64,000 nt of DNA from Spirosoma sp. 48-14 (GCF_001898575.1 NZ_MKUD01000031.1:28370-92369), one strand, 5' to 3'; shown: positions 36,597 through 44,560, counted from the first letter of the stretch. Notes: generated from the letters alone by a model not told the origin. Made by a program: numbers and translations.

Positions 36597-36839
36597 ATGA
36601 TTTACCAGCCAACGTTTGATCAGGATGAAGACGTGCTGATGTTGAACCCTGATCCCAAATTTGCTTTTGATGATGATGACGATTTTGACGATGATGACGT
36701 TGACTTTGATGAAATAGACGACCCCGGTGTCGATTCAGAGTTTGGGGCCGATGATCTGGATGATTTCGATGAAGACGATCTGGAAGAACTGGACGATGAT
36801 GACATCGAAGACGATCTGGACGACGATAGTATGGAATAA
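36597..36839 (+). CDS. Small, extremely acidic protein
   Basis: An 80-residue protein. After a 25-residue start (MIYQPTFDQDEDVLMLNPDP) it is almost entirely Asp and Glu with a few aromatic or aliphatic residues (runs such as DDDDDFDDDDVDFDE). No known fold or motif is visible. Acidic tails of this kind occur in nucleic-acid mimics, chaperone partners and divalent-cation binders. I do not assign a function. It has its own strong promoter, which supports expression. An in-frame TTG at 36591 is a less likely start. Confidence 0.75.
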   Translation: MIYQPTFDQDEDVLMLNPDPKFAFDDDDDFDDDDVDFDEIDDPGVDSEFGADDLDDFDEDDLEELDDDDIEDDLDDDSME

Positions 36840-36907
36840 TTAGCCCGGCACGTATAACTCAGAGCGTGATTTCTGAGTTATACGCTTGTCGAACTAAATA
36901 CAACGTT

Positions 36908-37072
36908 ATGAAACCAGATCCGGCTGAAGAACCTTTAGTGACTACTAAACATGCGGATGAGGAGGGCACCGCTCCCGATTCAGAAACCCAGTCGTCGGCT
37001 GCCAGTGAAGCTGGTGATCGCACCACCGAAGACGGCTCCCGCGCTCCCAACGACCCTGCCGAAGGAGCTTAA
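36908..37072 (+). CDS. Small hydrophilic hypothetical protein
   Basis: A 54-residue low-complexity protein rich in Glu, Asp, Ala, Ser and Thr (MKPDPAEEPLVTTKHADEEG onward), with no hydrophobic core and probably disordered. The frame is open from 36866, but the ATG at 36908 gives a typical start. It follows the acidic protein gene after 68 bases and ends eight bases before a 32-bp inverted repeat. Function unknown; expression is not certain. Confidence 0.45.
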   Translation: MKPDPAEEPLVTTKHADEEGTAPDSETQSSAASEAGDRTTEDGSRAPNDPAEGA

Positions 37073-37079
37073 TCCAATA

Positions 37080-37161
37080 ATTGAATGATCGAATTGTTGA
37101 ATGATTGAATAGAAAAGCTTGCGCCAGCTTATTCAATCATTCAACAATTCGATCATTCAAT
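37080..37161. repeat. Perfect 32-bp inverted repeat
   Basis: Arms 37080-37111 and 37130-37161 are exact reverse complements over 32 bases with an 18-base loop. They are built from ATTGAATGAT-like units. The right arm contains the stop codon of the reverse-strand menF gene (37153-37155). It separates convergent genes and would act as a strong bidirectional hairpin; it may be an interspersed repeat of this genome. Confidence 0.85.
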
Positions 37162-38481
37162 CATTACAGAAAGCAGTGTCTGGCATTTCATCTCGGTTTC
37201 CTGCCATTCACGCTCGGGAACGGAATCTTCTGTTATACCTGCTCCTGCGTAGAGGGTTGCCTGTTTGCCTTCGAGTTTCATGCAGCGGATATGCACAAAA
37301 ATATGATTCGATGGCCCCTCCTGATTCGTATCAATGTTGACAGGGCCTAAAAATCCGCTATAAAATTCGCGGTCGTGCGCTTCATGTTGCTGGATAAATC
37401 GGAACGCTACATCGCGGGGAGTGCCGCAAACGGCTGAGGTTGGGTGCAGCAAACGAAGCATAACGGTCCCCAACTGCGGATACCGAACAGCCTGCGTATC
37501 GACGGTAAAGGAAGTACCCAGGTGCATCAGATTACCGGCTACCACACTCTTTGGCCCTTCTTCAATATATTCCCGCAGACGAATTTTCTTGAAACATTCG
37601 ATGATGTAACGGCATACAATCGCCTGTTCTTCAATCTCTTTTTGTGACCACATCGCTTCGGCCGGACGCTTGGCGGTGCCGTCTGGATTGAAGGCCGATT
37701 GCGTACCGGCTAAAGCGGCTGTCTGGAAAATACCATCGGCATTTTGACTTACTAAGCGTTCGGGAGTAGCACTAATCCAGATTTGCCCTTTCTCTGGTAT
37801 CGAAACAGCTGATACAAAGGCATTCGGATATTTATCGCAAAGTTTATCGAACAACGCTACAGCATTGGGAGCATCAGCGAACAGCACTTGTTTCGTTCTT
37901 GATAAAACCACTTTGCGGAATTCGCCCCGTTGCATCGCTTCAACCGCTTCGGCCACGTTCTGAATATATTGTTCCTGTGCATGCGGCTCGTCAAGGGCCA
38001 CTGGGCTACTCAAGATGGGTTGGTTGCCTGTAGCGATGGCTTTTCGGACCGCCTGCCAGAATTGCTCTGCTTTCGCTGACGAGTTAGTTGAATGAGCAGG
38101 CCGATTGGTAAGGGAAGAATTGCCCGAAAAGGTTGCCTGAATATCGGCTCGCAAAAAGAGCGTTTGCGGAACGTAGTCGGTCGTATCTAAATGTTCATCC
38201 GGCTGTGCCTCAACGTGCATACTTCTAGCCAGATTGTCGAAGGGGCTGATTATAAAACCAGCGGGCAACTCCTCCAGATCGGCCGAAACTCGTGGCAGAA
38301 CATCATCGAGCGATACAATCAGGTGTTTATCCTGCTGATTCGGTAATCGCCAGAGAGCAGCCGGAAACCCTACCGATAAAGCCGCTTCCCAATAATCAAC
38401 GGCACCGGGAGCCGATTCAAACGGACGACGTTTGGTAGTTGGAGTACTCGAAACGAATTTACTTACAGACTCAGGTTGCAT
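37153..38481 (-). CDS. menF: Isochorismate synthase
   Basis: It converts chorismate to isochorismate, the first step toward menaquinone. The 442-residue protein has the chorismate-binding fold in its C-terminal two-thirds: GEFRKVVLSRTKQ, ISATPERLVSQNADGIFQTA, LAGTQ, HLGTSFTV, LHPTSAVCGTP and HEAHDREFYSGFLGPVN. The end, YAGAGITEDSVPEREWQETE, carries conserved acidic residues for magnesium. I use the ATG at 38481 (MQPESVSKFV); an in-frame ATG at 38550 adds 23 non-conserved residues. No other men gene is nearby. It could serve siderophore synthesis (EntC-like), but menaquinone is more likely in this lineage. Confidence 0.9.
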   Translation of the reverse strand: MQPESVSKFVSSTPTTKRRPFESAPGAVDYWEAALSVGFPAALWRLPNQQDKHLIVSLDDVLPRVSADLEELPAGFIISPFDNLARSMHVEAQPDEHLDTTDYVPQTLFLRADIQATFSGNSSLTNRPAHSTNSSAKAEQFWQAVRKAIATGNQPILSSPVALDEPHAQEQYIQNVAEAVEAMQRGEFRKVVLSRTKQVLFADAPNAVALFDKLCDKYPNAFVSAVSIPEKGQIWISATPERLVSQNADGIFQTAALAGTQSAFNPDGTAKRPAEAMWSQKEIEEQAIVCRYIIECFKKIRLREYIEEGPKSVVAGNLMHLGTSFTVDTQAVRYPQLGTVMLRLLHPTSAVCGTPRDVAFRFIQQHEAHDREFYSGFLGPVNIDTNQEGPSNHIFVHIRCMKLEGKQATLYAGAGITEDSVPEREWQETEMKCQTLLSVMIE

Positions 38482-38594
38482 AAGCAATAGCCGACCAATT
38501 TCAGGGACGACTATAGTGATAACATATTTTACGGTGAATTTGTGCGGCATTTTCTACGAACTTTGCGGTTGGATTACTAGTCCGGCCAACGCTT

Positions 38595-39545
38595 ATGATT
38601 CGAATCTTTCAACAGGACGAAACCGCTGTCCGCAAAATTCGGGACATTGATTCCTTTTCCGACACCGAACGAACGCTCTGGGTCGATCTGCAGAATCCAA
38701 CCCCAGCCGAAATAAAGAGTGTCGAAGAAAAATTCGATGTCGATTTTTTGAGTCAGCAGGAGCAGTTGGAAATTGAAAGTAGTTCGCGGTACATCGAAGA
38801 AGATGATTTCATGATCGCCAACTCCAACTTTTTGATTCCTGATAAGGAACAACGGTACGTGAATGTTCCGGTGAGTTTTATCCTGAAAGATGACACGTTG
38901 TTTACCTACCGTAATGCTGACCTGAAATCGTTTGCCGATACGGTGAAGCGGATTAAGTCGCGCCGGGCGGTTTTCAGCGATGGGGCCCAGATCATGATTT
39001 CCATCTTTGAGTCACGGATCGATTACGATGCTGATTTGATCGAGTTGGTATCGAACGAAATCAAAGCCATCAACCGCATGCTCGATCTGGATGCCAATCT
39101 GGATCGGGAAATGCTGCTGAATATCAATGATTATCAGGAGCTGACGATGTTGATTCGGGAGAATGTGGTTGATAAGCAGCGCGTTATATCGGCGATGATC
39201 CGCTCCGATGGGTGGTTCAATGAGCTGGAGCAGCAACGGTTAAGAACGCTTATCAAGGATATTAATTCGTTGATTGAACACACAAATTTCATTTTCGAGC
39301 GACTGGAATTCCTGCAAAATACTTACCTCGGTCTGATCGACCTGGAGCAGAACCGGGTCGTCAAAATATTTACGGTTGTCTCACTGGTCTTTTTGCCGCC
39401 AACCTTACTGGCCAGCATATGGGGGATGAACTTCGATGAGATGCCCGAAGTCCACTGGAAATATGGGTATGTATTTGCGTTGGCTATGATGGTGCTTTCG
39501 TCGGCCCTGACCGTTTGGATATTCCGTCGGAAAAACTGGTTGTGA
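38595..39545 (+). CDS. corA: CorA-family magnesium transporter
   Basis: A 316-residue inner-membrane divalent-cation channel. A cytosolic alpha/beta N-terminal domain and a long stalk helix occupy about residues 1-250. Two C-terminal membrane helices (about 258-278 and 293-311) are joined by the signature WGMNF (GMN filter) and an acidic loop (DEMPEVHW). It ends in a basic tail (FRRKNWL). The family forms pentamers that admit Mg2+, and in some cases Co2+ or Ni2+. It is divergent from menF, and the 113 bases between them must hold both promoters. Confidence 0.93.
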   Translation: MIRIFQQDETAVRKIRDIDSFSDTERTLWVDLQNPTPAEIKSVEEKFDVDFLSQQEQLEIESSSRYIEEDDFMIANSNFLIPDKEQRYVNVPVSFILKDDTLFTYRNADLKSFADTVKRIKSRRAVFSDGAQIMISIFESRIDYDADLIELVSNEIKAINRMLDLDANLDREMLLNINDYQELTMLIRENVVDKQRVISAMIRSDGWFNELEQQRLRTLIKDINSLIEHTNFIFERLEFLQNTYLGLIDLEQNRVVKIFTVVSLVFLPPTLLASIWGMNFDEMPEVHWKYGYVFALAMMVLSSALTVWIFRRKNWL

Positions 39546-39660
39546 AGCCTGACGAGCCTGTACGATGTAGGCTATCAAAATTATAGATGAAAAGGGGGAG
39601 GTCAGTGAGTTACCTTTTAGAGGGGTTAGCGTCTGATTGTCAAACTAATTCCCCTTCACT

Positions 39661-40485
39661 ATGGAACAGGCGCAAACCCGACTGGAACTTTTTTACACGC
39701 AGGTCGTAACCTTTGTTACACTTTATGGTGGCCGTGTGCTGCTGGCGATCCTGACACTTATCGTTGGCCTTTGGGCTATTGGCTGGATTACCCGGATTCT
39801 GGCTACCACCATGACCAAACGGCATGTTGATCGGGATGTGCAGCCCTTTCTGCTATCGCTGGTCAATGGCTTGTTAAGGGTCTTGTTACTCCTTAGTATT
39901 GCCAGTACGCTTGGTGTTCAGACGACCTCATTCGTTGCCATCATTGGAGCGGCTGGTCTGGCCGTAGGGTTGGCGTTACAGGGTAGCCTGGCAAATTTTG
40001 CGGGTGGGGTACTGATTTTGATTTTCAAACCGTTTCGCGTAGGCGATCTGATTACAGCGCAGGGTTTTACGGGTAATGTGGAAGCGATCCGAATTTTTGA
40101 TACAACGCTGGTAACCCTGGATAACAAAACGATTATTCTGCCCAACGGAGCCTTGTCGACGGCTGCTATTACAAATATCAGCACGAAGGGAGTTATCCGT
40201 GTTGATCAGGTGTATACGGTAGGCAGCCAAAATGATCTGGACGCTACCAAGATGTCGATTCAGAAAGTCATTGCAGCCTGCCCATATGCGCTTCAGGATC
40301 GGGAACATGATGTGCTGATTGCCAAACTGGGGGCTAACTCACGTGACTACGATGTGCGCGTCTGGACCAAGAGCGATACCTACTGGGAGACGTACTATTA
40401 TATGCTCGAACACATTGCCCGGCAGTTTGGCAAAGACGGTATCGAAGCACCTAAACCTAAGATGTTTATTACAAACGAAGAATAG
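39661..40485 (+). CDS. mscS: Small-conductance mechanosensitive channel (MscS)
   Basis: A 274-residue channel that relieves turgor on osmotic downshift. Three N-terminal membrane helices (about 15-105) are followed by the pore-lining helix AAGLAVGLALQGSLANFAGG and the MscS beta-domain start FKPFRVGDLITAQGFTGNV. Next come TLDNKTIILPNGALSTAAI and a C-terminal alpha/beta domain. The length matches the minimal E. coli-type MscS. A strong terminator follows 20 bases downstream, so it is probably a single-gene unit. Confidence 0.95.
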   Translation: MEQAQTRLELFYTQVVTFVTLYGGRVLLAILTLIVGLWAIGWITRILATTMTKRHVDRDVQPFLLSLVNGLLRVLLLLSIASTLGVQTTSFVAIIGAAGLAVGLALQGSLANFAGGVLILIFKPFRVGDLITAQGFTGNVEAIRIFDTTLVTLDNKTIILPNGALSTAAITNISTKGVIRVDQVYTVGSQNDLDATKMSIQKVIAACPYALQDREHDVLIAKLGANSRDYDVRVWTKSDTYWETYYYMLEHIARQFGKDGIEAPKPKMFITNEE

Positions 40486-40505
40486 CCATTCGTTCGAAAC
40501 CTGAC

Positions 40506-40548
40506 AAAAACGCCCATCTGGACTTTGGTTGTTCAGATGGGCGTTTTT
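40506..40548 (+). terminator. Rho-independent terminator after mscS
   Basis: A 15-base arm (40506-40520) pairs perfectly with 40534-40548. The stem core is CGCCCATCTG/CAGATGGGCG, preceded by an A-run and followed by a T-run, so it can act on both strands. Confidence 0.9.
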
Positions 40549-40643
40549 ATACCAGTTTTTTTACGGATTCGTTAAACGTTTTTGCGGCAAAAGAGTCTAA
40601 CTCATGATGAGTGTCAGTACTCACCGCTTACGAACGAATCGCC

Positions 40644-42017
40644 ATGAACATGCTAAACACAATAAAACGGCTTGCATTGATGACCTTACTGGCCTTGAGT
40701 CCATCGTTGGTGCAGGAAGCCGCTGCTCAACCAGGTGTTACGGTGCCTGTTGAGTCGTTTTATAACGAACTGTCGCCGTATGGGCAATGGATGCAGTACC
40801 CTGGCTACGGAAATGTGTGGTTACCCAATGCCGGACCTACTTTTCAGCCCTATGCCAGTGGAGGTCATTGGGTCATGACCGAGTATGGTAATACCTGGGT
40901 ATCCGATTATGCCTGGGGCTGGGCGCCGTTTCACTATGGTCGCTGGATTTACGATCCTGCCTATGGTGGGTGGCTTTGGGTGCCTGGTAGCGACTGGGCT
41001 CCTGCGTGGGTATCCTGGCGGTCGGGTGGAGGATATTATGGCTGGGCTCCGCTGGCACCTGGCTGGGATATTAATGTCAACATCAATATTCCTTCGTTTT
41101 ACTGGAATTTTGTCCCCCAGATTTACATAACCAGCCCAAATCTGTACAGCTACTGTGTGCCCCGTCCACGGGTAGTGAATGTCTATCAGCAAACAACGAT
41201 CATCAATAACTATTATCGGGGCGGAGGACGAGCGTATGCCTATGGCCCGCCGAGAGCCGATATTGAACGGGCAACTCGTCAAAATGTTCCGGTGTATCGT
41301 GTCGAACATATGGATCGGCCTGGTCGATCGGTAGTTGGTAACGGATCAGTTGGTTTCTATCGTCCTGGTTCTGCTATGGCAGCTAATTCAGGCCGTGATT
41401 ACAATGATCGCTTCAATAATGCACCCCGCCGGGATTATGATGGTGGTAACACGAACTATAATCGGGGTGGGCGGTATAATGGTGACTTTAACAATAATCG
41501 CCCGAATTACGATAGTCGCCCAGGCTATGAGAATCGCCCGAACTACGATGGGGGTAGCAACGCACCTAGCCGTGAGTATAATGGGGGCATGAATCGGGGC
41601 AATGGATTCCCAATGGAGCGCAACGGTGGGGGGAACAGTGGCGGTTTTAATAATACGCCATCGCCTAATGCTGGAAATAGTACAATGCCTTCTCCAGTAC
41701 CAGCTCCAAATCGTGGCAATTATTCACCGGGCAACTCGCCACAAGGTGATAACGGCTTCCCGAATGGTGGAAGAATGGGTGGAAATGAGCAAAGAAGCTT
41801 CCCACAGGGTGGTTTTCAGCAACAACCGAATCGGTCTTTTGACCGGGTTGAGCGACAGCCACAAATGAATAGCCAACCTATGCAGGGCGGTCAGAGTGGC
41901 GGTGGTTTCCAGCGGATGCAGGAAAGTCGGCCTCAGTCGTTACCTCAGAACAATCCGGGGCAACCACAACAGGGTGGGGGTGGTTTTGGCGAGCGCCATC
42001 AGCGAGGCCCCCGGTAA
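40644..42017 (+). CDS. DUF6600-type exported protein with low-complexity tail
   Basis: A 457-residue secreted protein. A signal peptide (to about AAAQ near residue 30) precedes a Trp/Tyr/Gly-rich domain (about 35-165) with repeated units such as YGQWMQYPGYGNVWLP, DYAWGWAPFHYGRW and WVPGSDWAPAWVSW. These units resemble Bacteroidota DUF6600 proteins. The C-terminal 270 residues are Asn/Gly/Arg/Gln-rich with near-repeats like NRPNYDSRPGYENRPNYDG and are likely disordered. Probably periplasmic or cell-surface; function unknown. The start at 40644 is preferred over 40611 because it directly precedes the basic-hydrophobic signal sequence. Confidence 0.8.
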   Translation: MNMLNTIKRLALMTLLALSPSLVQEAAAQPGVTVPVESFYNELSPYGQWMQYPGYGNVWLPNAGPTFQPYASGGHWVMTEYGNTWVSDYAWGWAPFHYGRWIYDPAYGGWLWVPGSDWAPAWVSWRSGGGYYGWAPLAPGWDINVNINIPSFYWNFVPQIYITSPNLYSYCVPRPRVVNVYQQTTIINNYYRGGGRAYAYGPPRADIERATRQNVPVYRVEHMDRPGRSVVGNGSVGFYRPGSAMAANSGRDYNDRFNNAPRRDYDGGNTNYNRGGRYNGDFNNNRPNYDSRPGYENRPNYDGGSNAPSREYNGGMNRGNGFPMERNGGGNSGGFNNTPSPNAGNSTMPSPVPAPNRGNYSPGNSPQGDNGFPNGGRMGGNEQRSFPQGGFQQQPNRSFDRVERQPQMNSQPMQGGQSGGGFQRMQESRPQSLPQNNPGQPQQGGGGFGERHQRGPR

Positions 42018-42099
42018 GCTACGTGCATCAATCATTTCAGGAAACGCCATATGCCTATTCGGTATGTGGCGTTTTCGTTATCAGCTGACCATCCTTGAC

Positions 42100-42107
42100 T
42101 ATTTTTG
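42100..42107 (+). promoter_or_regulatory. Possible -7 element immediately before truA
   Basis: TATTTTTG matches TAnnTTTG exactly but ends only six bases before the truA ATG, predicting a leaderless mRNA. The -33 position shows TTCG rather than TTG. Confidence 0.4.
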
Positions 42108-42113
42108 CTCCCT

Positions 42114-42887
42114 ATGCGCTATTTTATTGAACTGTCGTATCGGGGAACGGCCTACTGCGGCTGGCAACCACAGACGGTTGGTGTGAGTATTCAGGCCACG
42201 TTGGAAGCTGCACTCAGCCAACGACTGGGCAAACGCGTTTATGTAGTGGGGAGCGGGCGCACAGATGCGGGAGTACATGCCCGGCAGCAATTTGCCCATT
42301 TTGATACTAATGAACCGCTAAACTTATCGGAAGCATTTATCTATTCATTGAATTGCCTTCTGCCAGAGGACATTGCCATTCGGGCCATTTTTCCGGTTCA
42401 GGAAACGGATCATGCGCGTTTTTCGGCCGTTTTTCGGTATTATCAGTATCACATTTCCCGGCAAAAGGATGTCTTTACGCATGGTCTGTCGTATCACTTC
42501 CGTCCCTGGCTCAACGAGACATTAATGAACGAGGCCTGCCAGGGTATGCTGAATTACACGAATTTTCAAAGTTTCAGTAAGGCGAGAGCCAATGTCAATC
42601 ATTTTCATTGCCGTCTCGATTTTGCCTATTGGGAACGCATAAACGAGGATTGCCTGACGTTTCATATTCGGGCAGACCGATTCCTGTGGGGCATGGTACG
42701 TACCATTGTCGGTACGATGCTTGAAATAGGACAGGAGCGGATGGATTGCCATCAGTTCGAGCAGATTATACAGGCGAAAGACCGTAATGCGGCCGGAAGA
42801 GCCGTGCCGGCAAATGGCTTATATCTGGTTGAGGTGGGCTACCCGGAAGAGGTGATAACAGGGAGGGAGAATGGGGCAAGGCCATAG
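42114..42887 (+). CDS. truA: tRNA pseudouridine(38-40) synthase
   Basis: It isomerises uridines 38-40 in the tRNA anticodon arm. The 257-residue protein has the start FIELSYRGTAYCGWQPQ, the catalytic-aspartate motif GSGRTDAGVHARQQ (Asp about residue 52), YYQYHISRQKDVF and FRADRFLWGMVRTIVGTMLEIG, all characteristic of TruA. It is complete. It is the last recognisable chromosomal gene before the prophage. The ATG at 42114 is used because three upstream codons starting with TTG overlap the -7-like element. Confidence 0.95.
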   Translation: MRYFIELSYRGTAYCGWQPQTVGVSIQATLEAALSQRLGKRVYVVGSGRTDAGVHARQQFAHFDTNEPLNLSEAFIYSLNCLLPEDIAIRAIFPVQETDHARFSAVFRYYQYHISRQKDVFTHGLSYHFRPWLNETLMNEACQGMLNYTNFQSFSKARANVNHFHCRLDFAYWERINEDCLTFHIRADRFLWGMVRTIVGTMLEIGQERMDCHQFEQIIQAKDRNAAGRAVPANGLYLVEVGYPEEVITGRENGARP

Positions 42888-43026
42888 GGTTAATTTCTAC
42901 GGACGATCGGTTTACGTCTGCGCTTCACTTAAATTTTCTTAAATAAATGCCTCTATTTTGGCTATTATGAGTCATATTTCAGGATATGGGGTCAAAAATG
43001 GGGTCAATTCTCGTAAATTTCCTCCC
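42888..43026. other. Chromosome-prophage boundary zone
   Basis: AT-rich gap between truA and the prophage repressor. It contains a direct repeat of ATGGGGTCAA near 42987-43010 and no gene on either strand that I trust. The left attachment site probably lies here, but the core sequence cannot be defined without the right end of the prophage. Confidence 0.4.
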
Positions 43027-43371
43027 TTATTTCGTGCTGGTTTGGTCGCGAACTTCAAGTTGAACGTTGACTGGTTTGGTAATGTAAACCGTCTGAACGT
43101 CGTCCGTGAATTGACCTTGACTAATTAACGCGCTGCCCTGATTATTTATCAGATATTCTGTAGATATATCAGGATAGGCCTTTTTAAGTAGCCTGAGCGA
43201 TTCCAGGGTCAGATTTTGCCGACCTGCTAGGAATTGATACAATTTTGCCTCGGGCACCCCCGATTTAATGGCCATTACGCGCGTATTGACGCCCAGTTGC
43301 CTCTGGATCGCACGGAAACGCTCTGCCATGTCTTTATCGACCACGATACTACTTCCAATTGCTGTTTCCAT
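43027..43371 (-). CDS. Phage HTH regulator (repressor candidate)
   Basis: A 114-residue protein. The helix-turn-helix region (about residues 12-65) reads RFRAIQRQLGVNTRVMAIKS, VPEAKLYQFLAGRQNLTLES and LRLLKKAYPDISTEYLI, an XRE/Cro-CI-like layout with the recognition helix around AKLYQFLAG. A short C-terminal tail is rich in Val, Gln and Thr. It is divergent from the early phage genes, and the 135-base space between them carries inverted repeats suited to a repressor. The start at 43371 (METAIGSS) is preferred over 43395. It is likely the lysogeny repressor or one of two switch regulators. Confidence 0.75.
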   Translation of the reverse strand: METAIGSSIVVDKDMAERFRAIQRQLGVNTRVMAIKSGVPEAKLYQFLAGRQNLTLESLRLLKKAYPDISTEYLINNQGSALISQGQFTDDVQTVYITKPVNVQLEVRDQTSTK

Positions 43372-43397
43372 AAATGTAAAGAGTTGATAAGGCAAAT

Positions 43398-43470
43398 TTA
43401 CAAATACTGATATATATACAAAATATTTTTGTAAATAAGTTGGATTATTTGTAATTATATCAGATATTTG
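43398..43470. promoter_or_regulatory. Operator-like inverted repeats of the early switch region
   Basis: TTACAAATA (43398-43406) is repeated inverted as TATTTGTAA (43446-43454), with a close variant TTTTTGTAA at 43426-43434. A second inverted pair is CAAATACTGATAT (43401-43413) and ATATCAGATATTTG (43457-43470). The cluster lies between the repressor and the divergent early genes and probably contains both promoters. Confidence 0.6.
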
Positions 43471-43483
43471 CTCCTGTTATCAC

Positions 43484-43509
43484 GCAATTCATAATTCTAA
43501 AACACGATG
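43484..43509 (+). repeat. Duplicated 26-base translation leader, copy 1
   Basis: The 26 bases ending in the ATG of the 98-residue gene are identical to those ending in the ATG at 43871. The unit starts GCAATTCATAATTC and ends AAAACACGATG. It has no Shine-Dalgarno sequence and is A-rich, as usual for initiation regions in this phylum. Confidence 0.85.
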
Positions 43510-43803
43510 GAAAAGAAAGTAACCTCGCTCCCTTTTGCCTCAGACGAGTATAAGCAGCTTCGCTTGCAAGTAATGATGAGTATTAACAACCCGGACGAAT
43601 ACTACCGGACGGCTGCTAAAAGTCTTGGTCTGGATACTAGTCTCATGCAGCATGACGAGGTTGCCACCTTCAAGGCTCTTCTCAACTGCACTGAGGCTGA
43701 CATCATTATTGCCACAGCCTACGAACAGGACAGATATGAGTTTTCGGACCAGGTGAAAGAAGGCTTGTACGCTCACTTGTCCGCCATTGCCGAAGGCAAG
43801 TAA
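43507..43803 (+). CDS. Early phage protein, unknown
   Basis: A 98-residue soluble, helical, acidic protein beginning MEKKVTSLPFASDEYKQLRL; I recognise no family. It is the first forward gene after the repressor, with operator-like repeats upstream and a terminator just after it, so it is probably a separate early transcript. Position suggests a Cro-like or antirepressor role, but no helix-turn-helix is clear. Confidence 0.7.
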   Translation: MEKKVTSLPFASDEYKQLRLQVMMSINNPDEYYRTAAKSLGLDTSLMQHDEVATFKALLNCTEADIIIATAYEQDRYEFSDQVKEGLYAHLSAIAEGK

Positions 43804-43817
43804 CCCGTTGACTATTA

Positions 43818-43847
43818 CCATTCACCATATGTGGTGAGTGGCTTTTT
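43818..43847 (+). terminator. Rho-independent terminator
   Basis: A ten-base-pair stem (43818-43827 with 43832-43841, one G-T pair) and TATG loop is followed by CTTTTTG. It separates the first early gene from the next, so downstream expression needs read-through, antitermination or another promoter. Confidence 0.75.
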
Positions 43848-43873
43848 GCAATTCATAATTCTAAAACACGATG
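43848..43873 (+). repeat. Duplicated 26-base translation leader, copy 2
   Basis: Exact copy of 43484-43509, ending in the start codon of the 200-residue gene. It begins within the T-rich tail of the terminator. Confidence 0.85.
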
Positions 43874-44473
43874 ACTTACAAACACGTAGACGAAGAAACC
43901 GGCGAAGTGAGCTGGTTCATCAAATGTCTGGCACCGGGCCGGCCTAAACAGTACCGATTCAACGGACAGACGGGCCGCTTCAACATCAACGGCACCAAGG
44001 ACGTTGGCCCTAGTCTGACGCTGCAACCCATTGCCTGGCGCATCTTTGAAGATAATCTGTTTGGCCGGGGTCGGTTCGAAAAATGGGCAGAGGTGTTTTT
44101 TGTGGACGAAACGGGCGCGCTGTCGGTGGTGATGTTTAATAACAACAGCGTCAACGAACTGCTCAACATCGCCGAACCCTTATACTACGACGATTTGCAA
44201 TTGTCGGATGTGGTACTGACTGTTACGTCGGAAAAGCACGTCAACGAAACCGTTGTCCCGAAAGGAACGTGGTATCTGGCTAAGTTCGCTTACGTGCCTG
44301 CTGATCCGGCCGTTGTCGCTGAACTGGCTGAATACGCGAATCAGTACCCAGTTTACCGCGCTGAAACGCTGTCGCCCAACGCCGTCACGACACTCAATTC
44401 ACCCACGTTTGCCGTAGGGTTGTCGCTTCTCCAGTCGGGTTCTATTGCTGAGCTACCTGAACCCGCTAATTAA
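43871..44473 (+). CDS. Early phage protein, unknown
   Basis: A 200-residue protein of mixed alpha/beta character with no signal or membrane segment. It opens with HVDEETGEVSWFIKCLAPGR and contains WAEVFFVDETGALSVVMFNN and GTWYLAKFAYVPAD. The many beta-strand-like stretches could form an OB-fold, as in phage single-strand DNA-binding proteins, but I cannot show this. It shares its leader sequence with the gene at 43507, implying coordinated translation. A hairpin follows in the gap to the next gene. Confidence 0.7.
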   Translation: MTYKHVDEETGEVSWFIKCLAPGRPKQYRFNGQTGRFNINGTKDVGPSLTLQPIAWRIFEDNLFGRGRFEKWAEVFFVDETGALSVVMFNNNSVNELLNIAEPLYYDDLQLSDVVLTVTSEKHVNETVVPKGTWYLAKFAYVPADPAVVAELAEYANQYPVYRAETLSPNAVTTLNSPTFAVGLSLLQSGSIAELPEPAN

Positions 44474-44494
44474 CTCACCTTTCAAAAACACGCT

Positions 44495-44539
44495 CTCCTT
44501 TAGCTGGCTGATCTGGTTTGGGTTAGTGAGCTAAAGGAG
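44495..44539 (+). promoter_or_regulatory. Hairpin between early genes
   Basis: CTCCTTTAGCT (44495-44505) pairs perfectly with AGCTAAAGGAG (44529-44539) around a 23-base loop. No T-run follows, so it may be a structural or regulatory hairpin. The right arm contains AAAGGAGG, which resembles a Shine-Dalgarno sequence but lies about 20 bases before the next ATG. Confidence 0.5.
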
Positions 44540-44560
44540 GGGGTTAATTCTACTGACATC

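Noticed and set aside
41335..41592. Overlapping forward frames within the DUF6600-type gene
   Set aside because: They result from the repetitive Asn/Gly/Arg-coding sequence and have no independent start signals or homology.
42967..43128. Forward frame over the prophage boundary
   Set aside because: It is a short shadow of the reverse-strand repressor gene and has no recognisable features.
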